DNA from: Thermanaeromonas sp. C210
Lineage (GTDB): Bacteria > Bacillota > DSM-521 > Neomoorellales > Neomoorellaceae
Assembly: GCF_013167955.1 (NCBI RefSeq)
Contig: NZ_BLWF01000001.1
Location: 1-64,000 of the forward strand
DNA: 64,000 nucleotides
Reading direction: 5' to 3'
Shown in pieces: positions 1-7,212 of the stretch (its first letter is position 1; every line of letters begins with the position of its first letter). Position numbers and translations under genes: made by a program. Under the pieces are notes generated by a model. That model saw only the letters and a list, made by a program, of their open reading frames with translations, did no database searches and was not told the origin of the DNA.

Positions 1-130
1 GAGGCAGGATGCCGAATTTGCCGGGAAGTCCGCCGGAGCTTGAGGCTGAGTGATAGTTTGGCCTGCGAGGGTTTCCGGAGCGAGCTGAAGCCAAGCAGGC
101 CTAGAAGCCAAACTGGGGATACGCCAGGAC
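1..130 (+). repeat. REP/MITE-like repeat, right half (copy 1)
   Basis: This stretch closely resembles 57300-57430. Shared blocks include GAATTTGCCGGG, AGTCCGCC, CTGAGTGATAGTTTG, AAGCCAAGCAG and a terminal TGGGGATRCGCCAG. It folds on itself: AGTTTGGC near 54-61 pairs with GCCAAACT near 108-115. Copy 2 has a matching inverted arm on its left; here that arm would lie outside the window. It ends just before the tRNA-Ser promoter. No ORF is supported. Confidence 0.7.
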
Positions 131-139
131 CTCGTGTCG

Positions 140-169
140 TTGACAGGGCGCCGGCAAATATGCTATACT
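140..169 (+). promoter_or_regulatory. sigma-A promoter of the tRNA-Ser pair
   Basis: TTGACA at 140-145 and TATACT at 164-169 are 18 bp apart, with a TGC extended -10 at 161-163. The tRNA starts at 185, so transcription would begin about 10 bases before it. Confidence 0.75.
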
Positions 170-184
170 AACCTTGCCATTACT

Positions 185-275
185 GGAGGGGTGTCCGAGG
201 GGTTTAAGGAGCTGGTCTTGAAAACCAGTGATGCCCGGGAGGGCACCGTGGGTTCGAATCCCACCCCCTCCGCCA
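185..275 (+). tRNA. tRNA-Ser (anticodon UGA)
   Basis: Class II tRNA of 91 nt. The acceptor GGAGGGG pairs with CCCCTCC, the anticodon loop CTTGAAA is closed by CTGGT/ACCAG, there is a long variable arm and GGTTCGAATCC in the T arm, and the 3' CCA is encoded. Read by eye. Confidence 0.95.
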
Positions 276-285
276 AGGAAAGCGT

Positions 286-381
286 GGAGAGATGGCCGAG
301 TAGGTCGAAGGCGGTCGCCTGCTAAGCGATTGTACAGGTGTTAAGCCTGTACCGTGGGTTCGAATCCCACTCTCTCCGCCA
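286..381 (+). tRNA. tRNA-Ser (anticodon GCU)
   Basis: Class II tRNA of 96 nt with acceptor GGAGAGA, anticodon loop CTGCTAA, a long variable arm and encoded CCA. It reads AGC/AGU. It follows the first tRNA-Ser by 10 bases and probably shares its promoter. Confidence 0.95.
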
Positions 382-395
382 TTTTTAAAACCGGG

Positions 396-427
396 AAACC
401 TCCTGCCCTTCGGGGTAGGAGGTTTCT
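396..427 (+). terminator. terminator after tRNA-Ser(GCU)
   Basis: Inverted repeat AAACCTCCT/AGGAGGTTT around a CCC-TTCG-GGG tetraloop stem, followed by a short TTTCTAAA tract. It ends the two-tRNA transcript. Confidence 0.6.
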
Positions 428-495
428 AAATGATGTCCTAGAGAATATCCGCGGGGGGGACAAAAGGGAGGGGAAGCAGAGCAGTCCCCTCATCC

Positions 496-524
496 TTGAC
501 TTATGCGTCCATATCTGCTACAAT
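496..524 (+). promoter_or_regulatory. sigma-A promoter of the tRNA-Arg pair
   Basis: TTGACT at 496-501 and TACAAT at 519-524 with a 17 bp spacer, 35 bases before tRNA-Arg(ACG). It may also serve tRNA-Arg(CCU) and tadA downstream. Confidence 0.65.
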
Positions 525-558
525 AAACACTGCCGGTTATACCGGCGGATAAAGACAC

Positions 559-635
559 GCGCCCGTAGCTCAACAGGATAGAGTAACTGGCTACGAACCA
601 GGTGGCTGGGGGTTCGAGTCCCTCCGGGCGCGCCA
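559..635 (+). tRNA. tRNA-Arg (anticodon ACG)
   Basis: 77 nt tRNA with acceptor GCGCCCG/CGGGCGC, anticodon loop CTACGAA, T arm GGTTCGAGTCC and encoded CCA. Its A34 is the known substrate of TadA, whose gene lies 160 bases downstream. Confidence 0.95.
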
Positions 636-656
636 TTTTTTATATGAAGGCCAGGT

Positions 657-733
657 GCGTCCGTAGCTCAGGCGGATAGAGCAGCGGTTTCCTAAACCGC
701 GTGTCGGGGGTTCGAGTCCCTCCGGGCGCACCA
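657..733 (+). tRNA. tRNA-Arg (anticodon CCU)
   Basis: 77 nt tRNA with acceptor GCGTCCG/CGGGCGC, anticodon loop TTCCTAA closed by GCGGT/ACCGC, and encoded CCA. It reads AGG. Confidence 0.95.
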
Positions 734-798
734 GCTTTTTTAAGGCCTTGCCCGCGGGCGAGGTGGCAACCGGGCGGAGAGGAGCAGTTTAAGAGCCG

Positions 799-1281
799 TT
801 GGACCACCGCACTTACATGCAGATGGCCCTGGAGGAAGCCAGGAAGGCCCTCCGGGAAGGGGAAGTGCCGGTGGGCGCCGTGGTGGTACAGGATGGAGAA
901 GTCATCGCCCGCGCCTATAACCGGCGGGAAACGACCCAGGATCCTACCGCCCATGCCGAGATACTGGCCCTGCGCCAGGCAGCTCAGAGGTTAAGAAGCT
1001 GGCGCTTGGAGGGTGCCACCTTGTATGTGACTCTGGAGCCCTGTCCCATGTGCGCCGGGGCGGCCGTCCAGGCAAGGCTCAAGCGCCTGGTCTACGGTGC
1101 TCCCGATATCAGGGCCGGGGCGGTAGATTCAGTACTCAACCTGGTAGAGCACCCCCATTTCAATCACCGGGTAGAGGTTGTATCTGGTATCTGCGAGGAA
1201 GAATGCCGCCTCATCTTACAGGAGTTCTTTGCCAAGTTGAGGCGAGAAGGCATGACGCGGAGAGATGGCCGAGTTGGTTGA
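799..1281 (+). CDS. tadA: tRNA-specific adenosine deaminase TadA
   Basis: Converts A34 of tRNA-Arg(ACG) to inosine in the cytoplasm. 160 aa, the usual length. The zinc/catalytic residues are His52 and Glu54 (HAE) and Cys82/Cys85 (PCPMC). I chose the TTG start at 799 because MDHRTYMQMALEEA matches the usual N-terminal helix; an ATG at 817 would trim six residues. The last 23 bases, including the TGA stop, overlap the start of tRNA-Ser(CGA). The substrate tRNA gene is just upstream. The order tadA-SRP RNA-dnaX is that of Bacillus (yaaJ-scr-dnaX). Confidence 0.93.
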   Translation: MDHRTYMQMALEEARKALREGEVPVGAVVVQDGEVIARAYNRRETTQDPTAHAEILALRQAAQRLRSWRLEGATLYVTLEPCPMCAGAAVQARLKRLVYGAPDIRAGAVDSVLNLVEHPHFNHRVEVVSGICEEECRLILQEFFAKLRREGMTRRDGRVG

Positions 1282-1354
1282 AGGCGCTCGACTCGAAATC
1301 GAGTAGGCGGCTGATGAGGTCGCCTCGTGGGTTCGAATCCCACTCTCTCCGCCA
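1259..1354 (+). tRNA. tRNA-Ser (anticodon CGA)
   Basis: 96 nt class II tRNA with acceptor GGAGAGA, anticodon loop CTCGAAA closed by CTCGA/TCGAG, and encoded CCA. Its 5' 23 bases are also the end of tadA, so the tRNA must be cut out of, or transcribed through, the tadA message. Confidence 0.95.
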
Positions 1355-1430
1355 CCAGTGTTCAAAGTGAATACCTGTATTTCAGGAGCAGCCTGCGGGA
1401 TTTGAAGCTTGGCTAGGAATGTTGCCCTGC

Positions 1431-1526
1431 GGAGAGATGGCTGAGCTGGCTGAAGGCACTCGCCTGGAAAGCGAGTAGACGGGTGAAAAACCTGTCTCGT
1501 GGGTTCGAATCCCACTCTCTCCGCCA
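1431..1526 (+). tRNA. tRNA-Ser (anticodon GGA)
   Basis: 96 nt class II tRNA with anticodon loop CTGGAAA closed by CTCGC/GCGAG, a long variable arm and encoded CCA. It completes the serine set (UGA, GCU, CGA, GGA) within 1.4 kb. Confidence 0.95.
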
Positions 1527-1546
1527 TTTTTTATTTTAGCCAGATG

Positions 1547-1816
1547 GACCGTGCTAGACGGGGAGGTAGCGGTGCCCTGTAACCCGCAATCCGCTATAGC
1601 GGGGTCGAAGTCCCACTGGCGGGCCCGGTCTGTGGGGACTGCCCGGTGTAAGGGACGAGGAGAGCCGGGTCCTGCGCGGCGAGAACTCATGAACCCCGTC
1701 AGGTCCGGAAGGAAGCAGCGGTAAGTGAGCCCTCTCGGGTGCCGCAGGAGTGCCTGGCTGGAGTTACCTGCTCCGGTAACGCCCGGAGGCCGCGGTTCAA
1801 CAGTGGGTGCACGGTC
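1547..1816 (+). ncRNA. ffs: large signal recognition particle RNA (with Alu domain)
   Basis: RNA scaffold of SRP, which binds Ffh. The domain IV core is unmistakable: GTCAGGTCCGGAAGGAAGCAG with GGTAAG near 1698-1725. The 5' Alu-like part contains CTGTAACCCGC and GGGGTCGAAGT. The ends pair (GACCGTGC at 1547 with GCACGGTC ending at 1816), giving about 270 nt, the size of Bacillus scRNA rather than the short Gram-negative form. It lies between tRNA-Ser(GGA) and dnaX. Exact ends are inferred from this pairing. Confidence 0.93.
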
Positions 1817-1829
1817 ATCTGATAAATAC

Positions 1830-1859
1830 TTGACGGCCAGGGAAGTGAGAGATTATTCT
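1830..1859 (+). promoter_or_regulatory. possible dnaX promoter embedded in the SRP terminator
   Basis: TTGACG at 1830-1835 and TATTCT at 1854-1859 with an 18 bp spacer. The -10 lies in the 5' arm of the terminator hairpin, so a transcript from here would begin in the loop and would not form the terminator. Confidence 0.4.
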
Positions 1860-1887
1860 TTGCACGAGAGAATAATCTCTTTTTTAG
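1847..1887 (+). terminator. terminator after SRP RNA
   Basis: A strong hairpin (AGAGATTATTCT / AGAATAATCTCT, 7-9 nt loop) followed by six T. It ends about 20 bases before the dnaX start codon and overlaps the only visible promoter for dnaX. Confidence 0.85.
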
Positions 1888-1908
1888 TATTTAATGGTGG
1901 TGGATAGG

Positions 1909-3621
1909 ATGCCCCAGTACCAGGCCCTTTATCGGCAGTGGCGACCCCAGACCTTTGGAGAAGTAGTGGGGCAGGACCATATCACCGTTACTTTGCGCAA
2001 CGCCGTGCGGACCGGGAGGTTGGTGCACGCCTATTTATTTTGCGGTCCCCGGGGAACGGGAAAGACCAGCACGGCTAAAATACTGGCTAAAGCCGTCAAC
2101 TGCCTCGAGCCCAAGGATGGCGAACCATGCAACCTGTGCCCCAACTGCCGGCGGATATCCCAGGGCCTCTCCCTGGATGTGCTGGAAATCGATGCTGCCT
2201 CCAACCGCGGCATCGACGAAATCCGGCAGTTAAAGGAGAGGGTGCAGTTTGGCCCCGTAGAAGGCAATTATAAAGTGTACATCATTGACGAAGTGCACAT
2301 GCTCACTACCGAGGCCTTTAATGCCTTGCTGAAAACCCTGGAAGAACCGCCCCGCCATGTCATCTTTATCCTGGCTACCACCGAACCCCGCAAAGTATTG
2401 CCCACCATCATATCCCGCTGCCAGCGCTTCGATTTTCAGCCCTTAAGAGGGCATATCATCGCCCGGCGCCTGCAGGAAGTGGCCGCCGCCAACGGCGTCA
2501 GTGTAGAACCTGCGGCTTTAACCCTGCTGGCCCGCAAGGCGGCTGGCGGCCTACGTGATGCCCTGGGCTTCCTGGACCAGATCCTGGCTGGCGGCCGGGA
2601 GCGGGTGACGGCCGATGAGGCCGCAGCCCTTTTGGGTGTTCCCCGTCAAGACCTGCTGCAGGAAATGGTCGCCTCTCTCTTGGCTGGCGACGCCGGCCAG
2701 ATCCTGCGTCTGGTGGATGTTGCCTTAAGGGAAGGGGTGGAGCCCCGGCTGGTACTGGAGGATTTGCTGGACTGGTGCCGTAATCTCCTGCTGTTAAACT
2801 TGGACCCCCAGGCGGCGGAGCTGACCGGGCTACCAGAGGATGCCCTGGAGAATATGCGGGCGTCGGCCGGCAGCGTCGACGGAGCCAGGCTTTTCAGGAT
2901 CATGGAAAGGCTGCAGGGAGCGACGGCCGAATTGCGCTCCAGCACCCAACCCCGCATAGCCCTGGAAATGGCCCTGGTGGGAGTGGTGCTGGAGGAGGAA
3001 GGGGTGGATGCCCGCCTGAGGCAACTGGAGGAGCGGGTTAAGGAGCTGGAGGAGCGTTTGGCCTGCGTCGAACACCCACCGAAGGCGGTCCCCGGAGAAC
3101 GCCCACCGGGGCGGGAAAGAGTGGAGCGCCCGCCCGGGGCCCGGCAGGAGGGCGCGGCCGGACCTGAAGCCTCGGAGGGAAGTAAACCGGCGGCCCGCCG
3201 GGAGAGGCAAGGGGCAGCAGCAAGCGCCGTTGCCCGGAGGGAGGTGGAGGCGGCCAGGGCCGAGACGGCGGCTGCCGGGGCCCTCACCCTGGAAGAGGTA
3301 CAGCGCCTGTGGCCCGAGGTATTGCAGGCAGCGCGAAGAAAAAGCATCCAGCTGCAGGCCTACCTGAAGGGCGGCAGGCCGACCGGTCTGTATAACGGCC
3401 GCCTGGTCCTCGCCTTTAAGTCGGCCTTCCATAAGAATATGGTGGAGCAGCCCGCCCACAAAAAAGCCACGGAAGAGGCTTTGCAGGCCGTCCTCGGTCA
3501 ACCCGTGGAGGTTGTCCTGGTAGACGAAGCCCCATCCCGGCCGGAAGGCAAGATTACCGACGAGATGATCCAGAAGCTGGTGGATTACTTTGGCCCCGAT
3601 AAAGTCGAGATAAAGGATTGA
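1909..3621 (+). CDS. dnaX: DNA polymerase III subunits gamma/tau
   Basis: ATPase of the replicative clamp loader; the tau part couples it to the polymerase. 570 aa from ATG 1909; an in-frame ATG at 1894 lacks a good Shine-Dalgarno. Walker A GPRGTGKTS at about 46-54, the four-cysteine zinc module near 65-80 (CNLCPNC), DEVH Walker B near 124, then a variable region rich in Glu/Arg/Pro/Ala (about 370-460) and a tau-like C-terminal domain. I see no programmed frameshift signal and did not test for one. First gene of the dnaX-ybaB-recR-yaaL-bofA run. Confidence 0.96.
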   Translation: MPQYQALYRQWRPQTFGEVVGQDHITVTLRNAVRTGRLVHAYLFCGPRGTGKTSTAKILAKAVNCLEPKDGEPCNLCPNCRRISQGLSLDVLEIDAASNRGIDEIRQLKERVQFGPVEGNYKVYIIDEVHMLTTEAFNALLKTLEEPPRHVIFILATTEPRKVLPTIISRCQRFDFQPLRGHIIARRLQEVAAANGVSVEPAALTLLARKAAGGLRDALGFLDQILAGGRERVTADEAAALLGVPRQDLLQEMVASLLAGDAGQILRLVDVALREGVEPRLVLEDLLDWCRNLLLLNLDPQAAELTGLPEDALENMRASAGSVDGARLFRIMERLQGATAELRSSTQPRIALEMALVGVVLEEEGVDARLRQLEERVKELEERLACVEHPPKAVPGERPPGRERVERPPGARQEGAAGPEASEGSKPAARRERQGAAASAVARREVEAARAETAAAGALTLEEVQRLWPEVLQAARRKSIQLQAYLKGGRPTGLYNGRLVLAFKSAFHKNMVEQPAHKKATEEALQAVLGQPVEVVLVDEAPSRPEGKITDEMIQKLVDYFGPDKVEIKD

Positions 3622-3682
3622 AGGACGGCAGGCGGGCCCTTAGCTCGCTGTTGCGGTGGTCAATGAATCAAGGAGGGGGAAA

Positions 3683-4000
3683 ATGAACCTGGGTAACATG
3701 AACAAAATGATGAAGCAGATGCAGAAAATGCAGAGCCAGCTGGCCAAGGTCCAGGAAGAACTGGCCGAACGCACGGTGGAGGCAACGGCCGGTGGGGGTG
3801 CGGTCCGCGTGGTGGTGAACGGCCGCCAGGAGATCGTGAGCCTCGCTATCAGCCCCGAGGCGGTGGACCCGGAAGACGTGGAAATGCTGCAGGACCTCAT
3901 CGTGGCCGCAGTCAACGAAGGGCTCCGTCGTTCCCAGGAAATGGTAGCGGGGGAGATGGCCAAGATTACGGGCCAGTTTAAACTGCCGGGTCTTTTCTGA
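3683..4000 (+). CDS. ybaB: YbaB/EbfC family nucleoid-associated protein
   Basis: Small dimeric DNA-binding protein of the YbaB family, nearly always between dnaX and recR. 105 aa from ATG 3683, preceded by AAGGAGG; an upstream start at 3656 lacks a ribosome site. The N-terminus is Met/Gln/Lys-rich ([14 protein letters not shown]), and the conserved block around [19 protein letters not shown] is present. Confidence 0.95.
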   Translation: MNLGNMNKMMKQMQKMQSQLAKVQEELAERTVEATAGGGAVRVVVNGRQEIVSLAISPEAVDPEDVEMLQDLIVAAVNEGLRRSQEMVAGEMAKITGQFKLPGLF

Positions 4001-4022
4001 GGATGGCGGGAGAGGGTAGATC

Positions 4023-4625
4023 ATGCTGTACTATGCAGAGCCGGTAGCCCGGCTCATTGCCGAATTAAACAAGCTCCCGGGAGTAGGGCCTAAGACCGCC
4101 CAGCGCCTGGCCTTCCATATTCTGTACAGCCCTCCGGAGGAGGTTCGGGCTCTGGCCGAAGCCATCCTGGCTGCCAAGGAGAGGACGCGGTACTGTTCCC
4201 TGTGTGGCAACCTTACGGAGGAAGATCCCTGCTTCCTGTGCCGCGACGACAGCCGGGACCCTTCGGTGATCTGTGTGGTGGAGGAGCCCCGGGACCTGGT
4301 GGCCCTGGAGAGGACGAGGCAATTTCGCGGACGCTATCACGTGCTCCACGGAGCCATTTCTCCCATGGAGGGCATCGGGCCGGAGAAGCTCCGCATCAAA
4401 GAACTCCTGGACCGCCTCAAGGACGGTACGGTTAAAGAAGTGGTGTTGGCCACCAACGCCGACGTGGAAGGGGAAGCCACGGCCCTTTACCTGGCCAAAA
4501 TCCTAAAGCCCCTGGGATTAAAGGTTACCCGGCTGGCCTACGGTATTCCGGTGGGCGGGGACCTGGAGTATGCCGATGAAGTAACCTTGGCCCGGGCCTT
4601 TGCCGGCCGGCGGGAAATGGACTAG
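4023..4625 (+). CDS. recR: recombination mediator RecR
   Basis: Works with RecF/RecO to load RecA at gaps. 200 aa, standard length. The helix-hairpin-helix [13 protein letters not shown] is at 18-30, the zinc finger uses Cys58, Cys61, Cys70 and Cys73, and the Toprim domain begins near [10 protein letters not shown]. It ends in the usual GG(D)LEYADE region. ATG start with GGGAGAGGG upstream. Confidence 0.97.
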   Translation: MLYYAEPVARLIAELNKLPGVGPKTAQRLAFHILYSPPEEVRALAEAILAAKERTRYCSLCGNLTEEDPCFLCRDDSRDPSVICVVEEPRDLVALERTRQFRGRYHVLHGAISPMEGIGPEKLRIKELLDRLKDGTVKEVVLATNADVEGEATALYLAKILKPLGLKVTRLAYGIPVGGDLEYADEVTLARAFAGRREMD

Positions 4626-4691
4626 ATCAGGCAAGAATTGGCCACCCCCTGCATATGCTATTTCCAGGAGTATGCAAGGGAGGTGGCTTTT

Positions 4692-4907
4692 ATGCCCTCT
4701 TCCTCCAAAGAACTGCCGGCAGACGTAGAAGTCTTGGTGGTCGCCTTAAAGGAGGCCCAGCAGGAGTGGATGGAGGCCCAGAACCTTTTTTCCGAAGTAA
4801 CCGAACCGGATCTCGTAGACCAAGCCATTTATCGATTGCAGGCGGCCGAACGCAAGTTTATGTACCTCTACAAGGAGGTACAGCAGAAATGGATGGGTGG
4901 TGGCTGA
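4692..4907 (+). CDS. yaaL: YaaL-like DUF2508 protein
   Basis: Small soluble protein of unknown function that follows recR in Bacillus and many Clostridia. 71 aa from ATG 4692 (GGGAGGTGG eight bases upstream). It is acidic and helical, with the pattern VALKEAQQEWMEAQNLFSEV and YRLQAAERKFMYLYKEV typical of the family. It overlaps the next frame by about 10 bases, suggesting coupling to bofA. Confidence 0.75.
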   Translation: MPSSSKELPADVEVLVVALKEAQQEWMEAQNLFSEVTEPDLVDQAIYRLQAAERKFMYLYKEVQQKWMGGG

Positions 4908-5184
4908 AAACATGGGAGCGGCGGATGGCGTCCAATTAATTCTGGCCTTACTTTTCCTGGCTTTCCTGATATATCTGGTAGGGCGGTTGCTCCTCACCCC
5001 CTTAAGGTTGATGGCGAAAATCGCCATTAATTCCCTCTTTGGCCTTCTCCTTTTATGGGCTTTTAACTTTGCGGGCAGCTATTTCAGCTTTACTATCCCC
5101 TTGAACTGGGTGACCGTCCTGGTAGCCGGGTTTCTGGGAATACCCGGGCTGCTAATGCTCATTTTTTTTCGCCTGGTCCTCTAA
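4897..5184 (+). CDS. bofA: BofA-like inhibitor of pro-sigma-K processing
   Basis: Membrane protein that in Bacillus holds SpoIVFB protease inactive in the mother cell during sporulation. 95 aa from GTG 4897, or 90 aa from ATG 4912; the choice is open. Two to three hydrophobic segments (about 12-33, 42-60, 70-93) and the family motif KIAINSLFGLLLLWAFN are visible. Its place after recR-yaaL matches Bacillus. Confidence 0.85.
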   Translation: MVAENMGAADGVQLILALLFLAFLIYLVGRLLLTPLRLMAKIAINSLFGLLLLWAFNFAGSYFSFTIPLNWVTVLVAGFLGIPGLLMLIFFRLVL

Positions 5185-5223
5185 TCCCGGTCCTCTAAGT
5201 TATATTTAACGCTGTAAGAGACA

Positions 5224-5248
5224 AGCCGGCCTGGGGCCGGTTCTTTTT
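5224..5248 (+). terminator. terminator after bofA
   Basis: The GC-rich hairpin around GCCGGCCTGGGGCCGG is followed by TTCTTTTT. It closes the dnaX-bofA run, after which gene order departs from Bacillus. Confidence 0.6.
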
Positions 5249-5345
5249 GTTCCCTTTTCCAGGAGGTTCCTCCGGGGCTAAGAGTAAAGAAGACCACCTG
5301 CGCCTATACTAAATTTTGAAAGTGGAAAGGCGAGGAGGCAAGGAC

Positions 5346-6455
5346 TTGGCGACGAAGCCCGTGCAAGGAGAACAGCGCGCCTTTATGACCGGCAACGAAG
5401 TTATAGCCTGGGCTGCCCTGGCCGCCGGGGCCGAGGTGATGTACGGCTATCCCATCACCCCCCAGAGCGAGATTATGCATTACTGGGCGCGTCTGGCCCC
5501 CAGGTACGGGCGCCGGTTCTTGCAGACGGAAGATGAGCTGGCGGCCGGTTTCACCACCCTGGGGGCGGTTTTGGCCGGCAAGGTGGCCTTCACCGCCACC
5601 GCCGGACCCGGCAACGTCCTCATGCAGGAACCCTTGTCCATGGCCGAGATGATGCGGCTGCCGGTGGTGGTAATCATAGCCCAGCGCGGCGGGCCCTCCA
5701 CGGGGACGGTGATCTATTCCCAGCAGGAGTTCAACCTGACCTGTTTCGGGGGAAACGGCGAGGGCCTGCGGATCGTTTACTCCCCTTCCCACCACCAGGA
5801 ACTCTTCGATTATACCCTCAAAGCCTTCCATACCGCCTGGAAATACCGCTTCCCCACCTTCATCCTGGGAGACGGTTACCAATCTAAAATGCGCGAGGCG
5901 GTGACCCTTTACGATCCGGCCGGGCGAGGCCTGGAAGTGGCGCCATCCCGGCCCCTGGTGGGCGTGCCGGGCACTCCGGGCCGGGACCGGCCTCCAGTCC
6001 ATCTCCGCAACACATATAATCTGGAAGAAGAGCTCTATGAGGCTTTACAGGAAACCATTGAGGCCTATGACCGGGCAGCGCCGGAAATAGTGGAGTGGGA
6101 GGCCTATAGGGCAGAGGACGCCCAATACCTGGTGGTGGCCCACGGCGTGGTGGCCCGGGCCGTCCGCGAGGGAGTGAGGCGCCTCCGGGAAGCCGGCGTG
6201 AAGGCCGGTGCCTTTCGTCCCATTACCCTGCGTCCCTTCCCCCAAAGGGAATTAAGGGAGATGGCTTCGCAGGCTAAACTCGTCCTGGTCATGGAGTCTT
6301 CTTACGGTCAACTGGAACGGGAGGTCAGGGCCCAGCTTTACGGACTTACCGTGCCCTTAAGGGGCTACCGCCGTCCGGGGCTGGGCATTACTCCTGAAGA
6401 AGTAGTTAGGGAGGTGCAAAGGTATGCTTCCCGCTCGGCTGCCCCAGATGCCTGA
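5346..6455 (+). CDS. korA: 2-oxoacid:ferredoxin oxidoreductase, alpha subunit (Kor/Vor type)
   Basis: Oxidatively decarboxylates a 2-oxoacid to the acyl-CoA, reducing ferredoxin. 369 aa from TTG 5346, chosen because GAGGAGG sits 8-9 bases upstream; another TTG at 5316 has no ribosome site. The N-terminal pyrimidine-binding domain shows MYGYPITPQSEIMH and QTEDELAAGFTTLGAVLAGKVAFTATAGPGN, and the C-terminal domain II is present. This split alpha/beta layout is that of 2-oxoglutarate or branched-chain enzymes. The substrate cannot be read from sequence. Gene order is A-B-(C+D fused). Confidence 0.85.
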   Translation: MATKPVQGEQRAFMTGNEVIAWAALAAGAEVMYGYPITPQSEIMHYWARLAPRYGRRFLQTEDELAAGFTTLGAVLAGKVAFTATAGPGNVLMQEPLSMAEMMRLPVVVIIAQRGGPSTGTVIYSQQEFNLTCFGGNGEGLRIVYSPSHHQELFDYTLKAFHTAWKYRFPTFILGDGYQSKMREAVTLYDPAGRGLEVAPSRPLVGVPGTPGRDRPPVHLRNTYNLEEELYEALQETIEAYDRAAPEIVEWEAYRAEDAQYLVVAHGVVARAVREGVRRLREAGVKAGAFRPITLRPFPQRELREMASQAKLVLVMESSYGQLEREVRAQLYGLTVPLRGYRRPGLGITPEEVVREVQRYASRSAAPDA

Positions 6456-7212
6456 GGTCTGGCGCTTAGAAAGCAAACCCCACAAGTTCTGCCCGGGCTG
6501 CGGCCACGGGATAGTACTTAAATGCCTGGGGGAAGCCGTAGGGGAACTGAGGCTGGCAGATAGAACGGTCTTCGCGTGCGACATAGGCTGTTCCCTGTTG
6601 GCCTGGGATTTCTTCAACCTGGATACGGTCCAAACCCACCACGGCCGCACCCTCCCAGTGCTGGCCGGCCTGAAGAGGGTACGGCCCGAACTGGTGGTCG
6701 TGGCTTATATGGGCGACGGCGGCGCTTATGCCATCGGGGCCCAGCACCTCGTGGCTTCGGCCGGCCGCGACGACCCCGTGACCGTCATCGTGGTCAATAA
6801 CACCGTCTATGCCATGACCGGCGGCCAGATGGCCCCCACTACCCTGCCGGAAGAAAAAACGGAAACGAGCCCTTACGGCCGGAGGGTGGAGGAAAGCGGG
6901 CCTTCCCTCCGCGGCCCGGAGCTAGTGGCCAGTATAGCCTCCCCGGGGGCCTATGTGGCCCGCGGGAGCGTGGCACGGGTGAGGCAGTTGAAGGACTTCA
7001 TCAAGAAGGGTCTCCGGGCCCAGGTGGAGGGAGGGCACCTCGCCTTCATTGAAGCCCTCTCCACCTGCCCCACCAACTGGCGTACCAATGCGCGGGAAAC
7101 CTGGCGATTTTTGGAAGAAAAGATGCATAAGCATTTTCCCCTGGGCGAGTATTCCCCGGCCCAGACGGCGAGGGAGGAAGGTGCCGGTGCTCAACCCGCG
7201 AGGAAATCTTAA
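6424..7212 (+). CDS. korB: 2-oxoacid:ferredoxin oxidoreductase, beta subunit (TPP-binding)
   Basis: Carries thiamine pyrophosphate and a 4Fe-4S cluster. 262 aa. The motif CPGCGHG near residue 23 and the TPP/Mg motif GDGGAYAIG...NNTVYAMTGGQ are present. ATG 6424 lies inside the end of korA (32-base overlap) with GGAGG upstream, so the two are translationally coupled. The C-terminal tail (about 240-262) is Ala/Glu-rich and poorly conserved. It overlaps the next gene as well. Confidence 0.87.
   Translation: MLPARLPQMPEVWRLESKPHKFCPGCGHGIVLKCLGEAVGELRLADRTVFACDIGCSLLAWDFFNLDTVQTHHGRTLPVLAGLKRVRPELVVVAYMGDGGAYAIGAQHLVASAGRDDPVTVIVVNNTVYAMTGGQMAPTTLPEEKTETSPYGRRVEESGPSLRGPELVASIASPGAYVARGSVARVRQLKDFIKKGLRAQVEGGHLAFIEALSTCPTNWRTNARETWRFLEEKMHKHFPLGEYSPAQTAREEGAGAQPARKS

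Noticed and set aside
2646-3501. Long minus-strand ORFs opposite dnaX
   Set aside because: Shadows of a GC-rich gene; dnaX is certain and the antisense products are Ser/Arg/Pro-rich nonsense.
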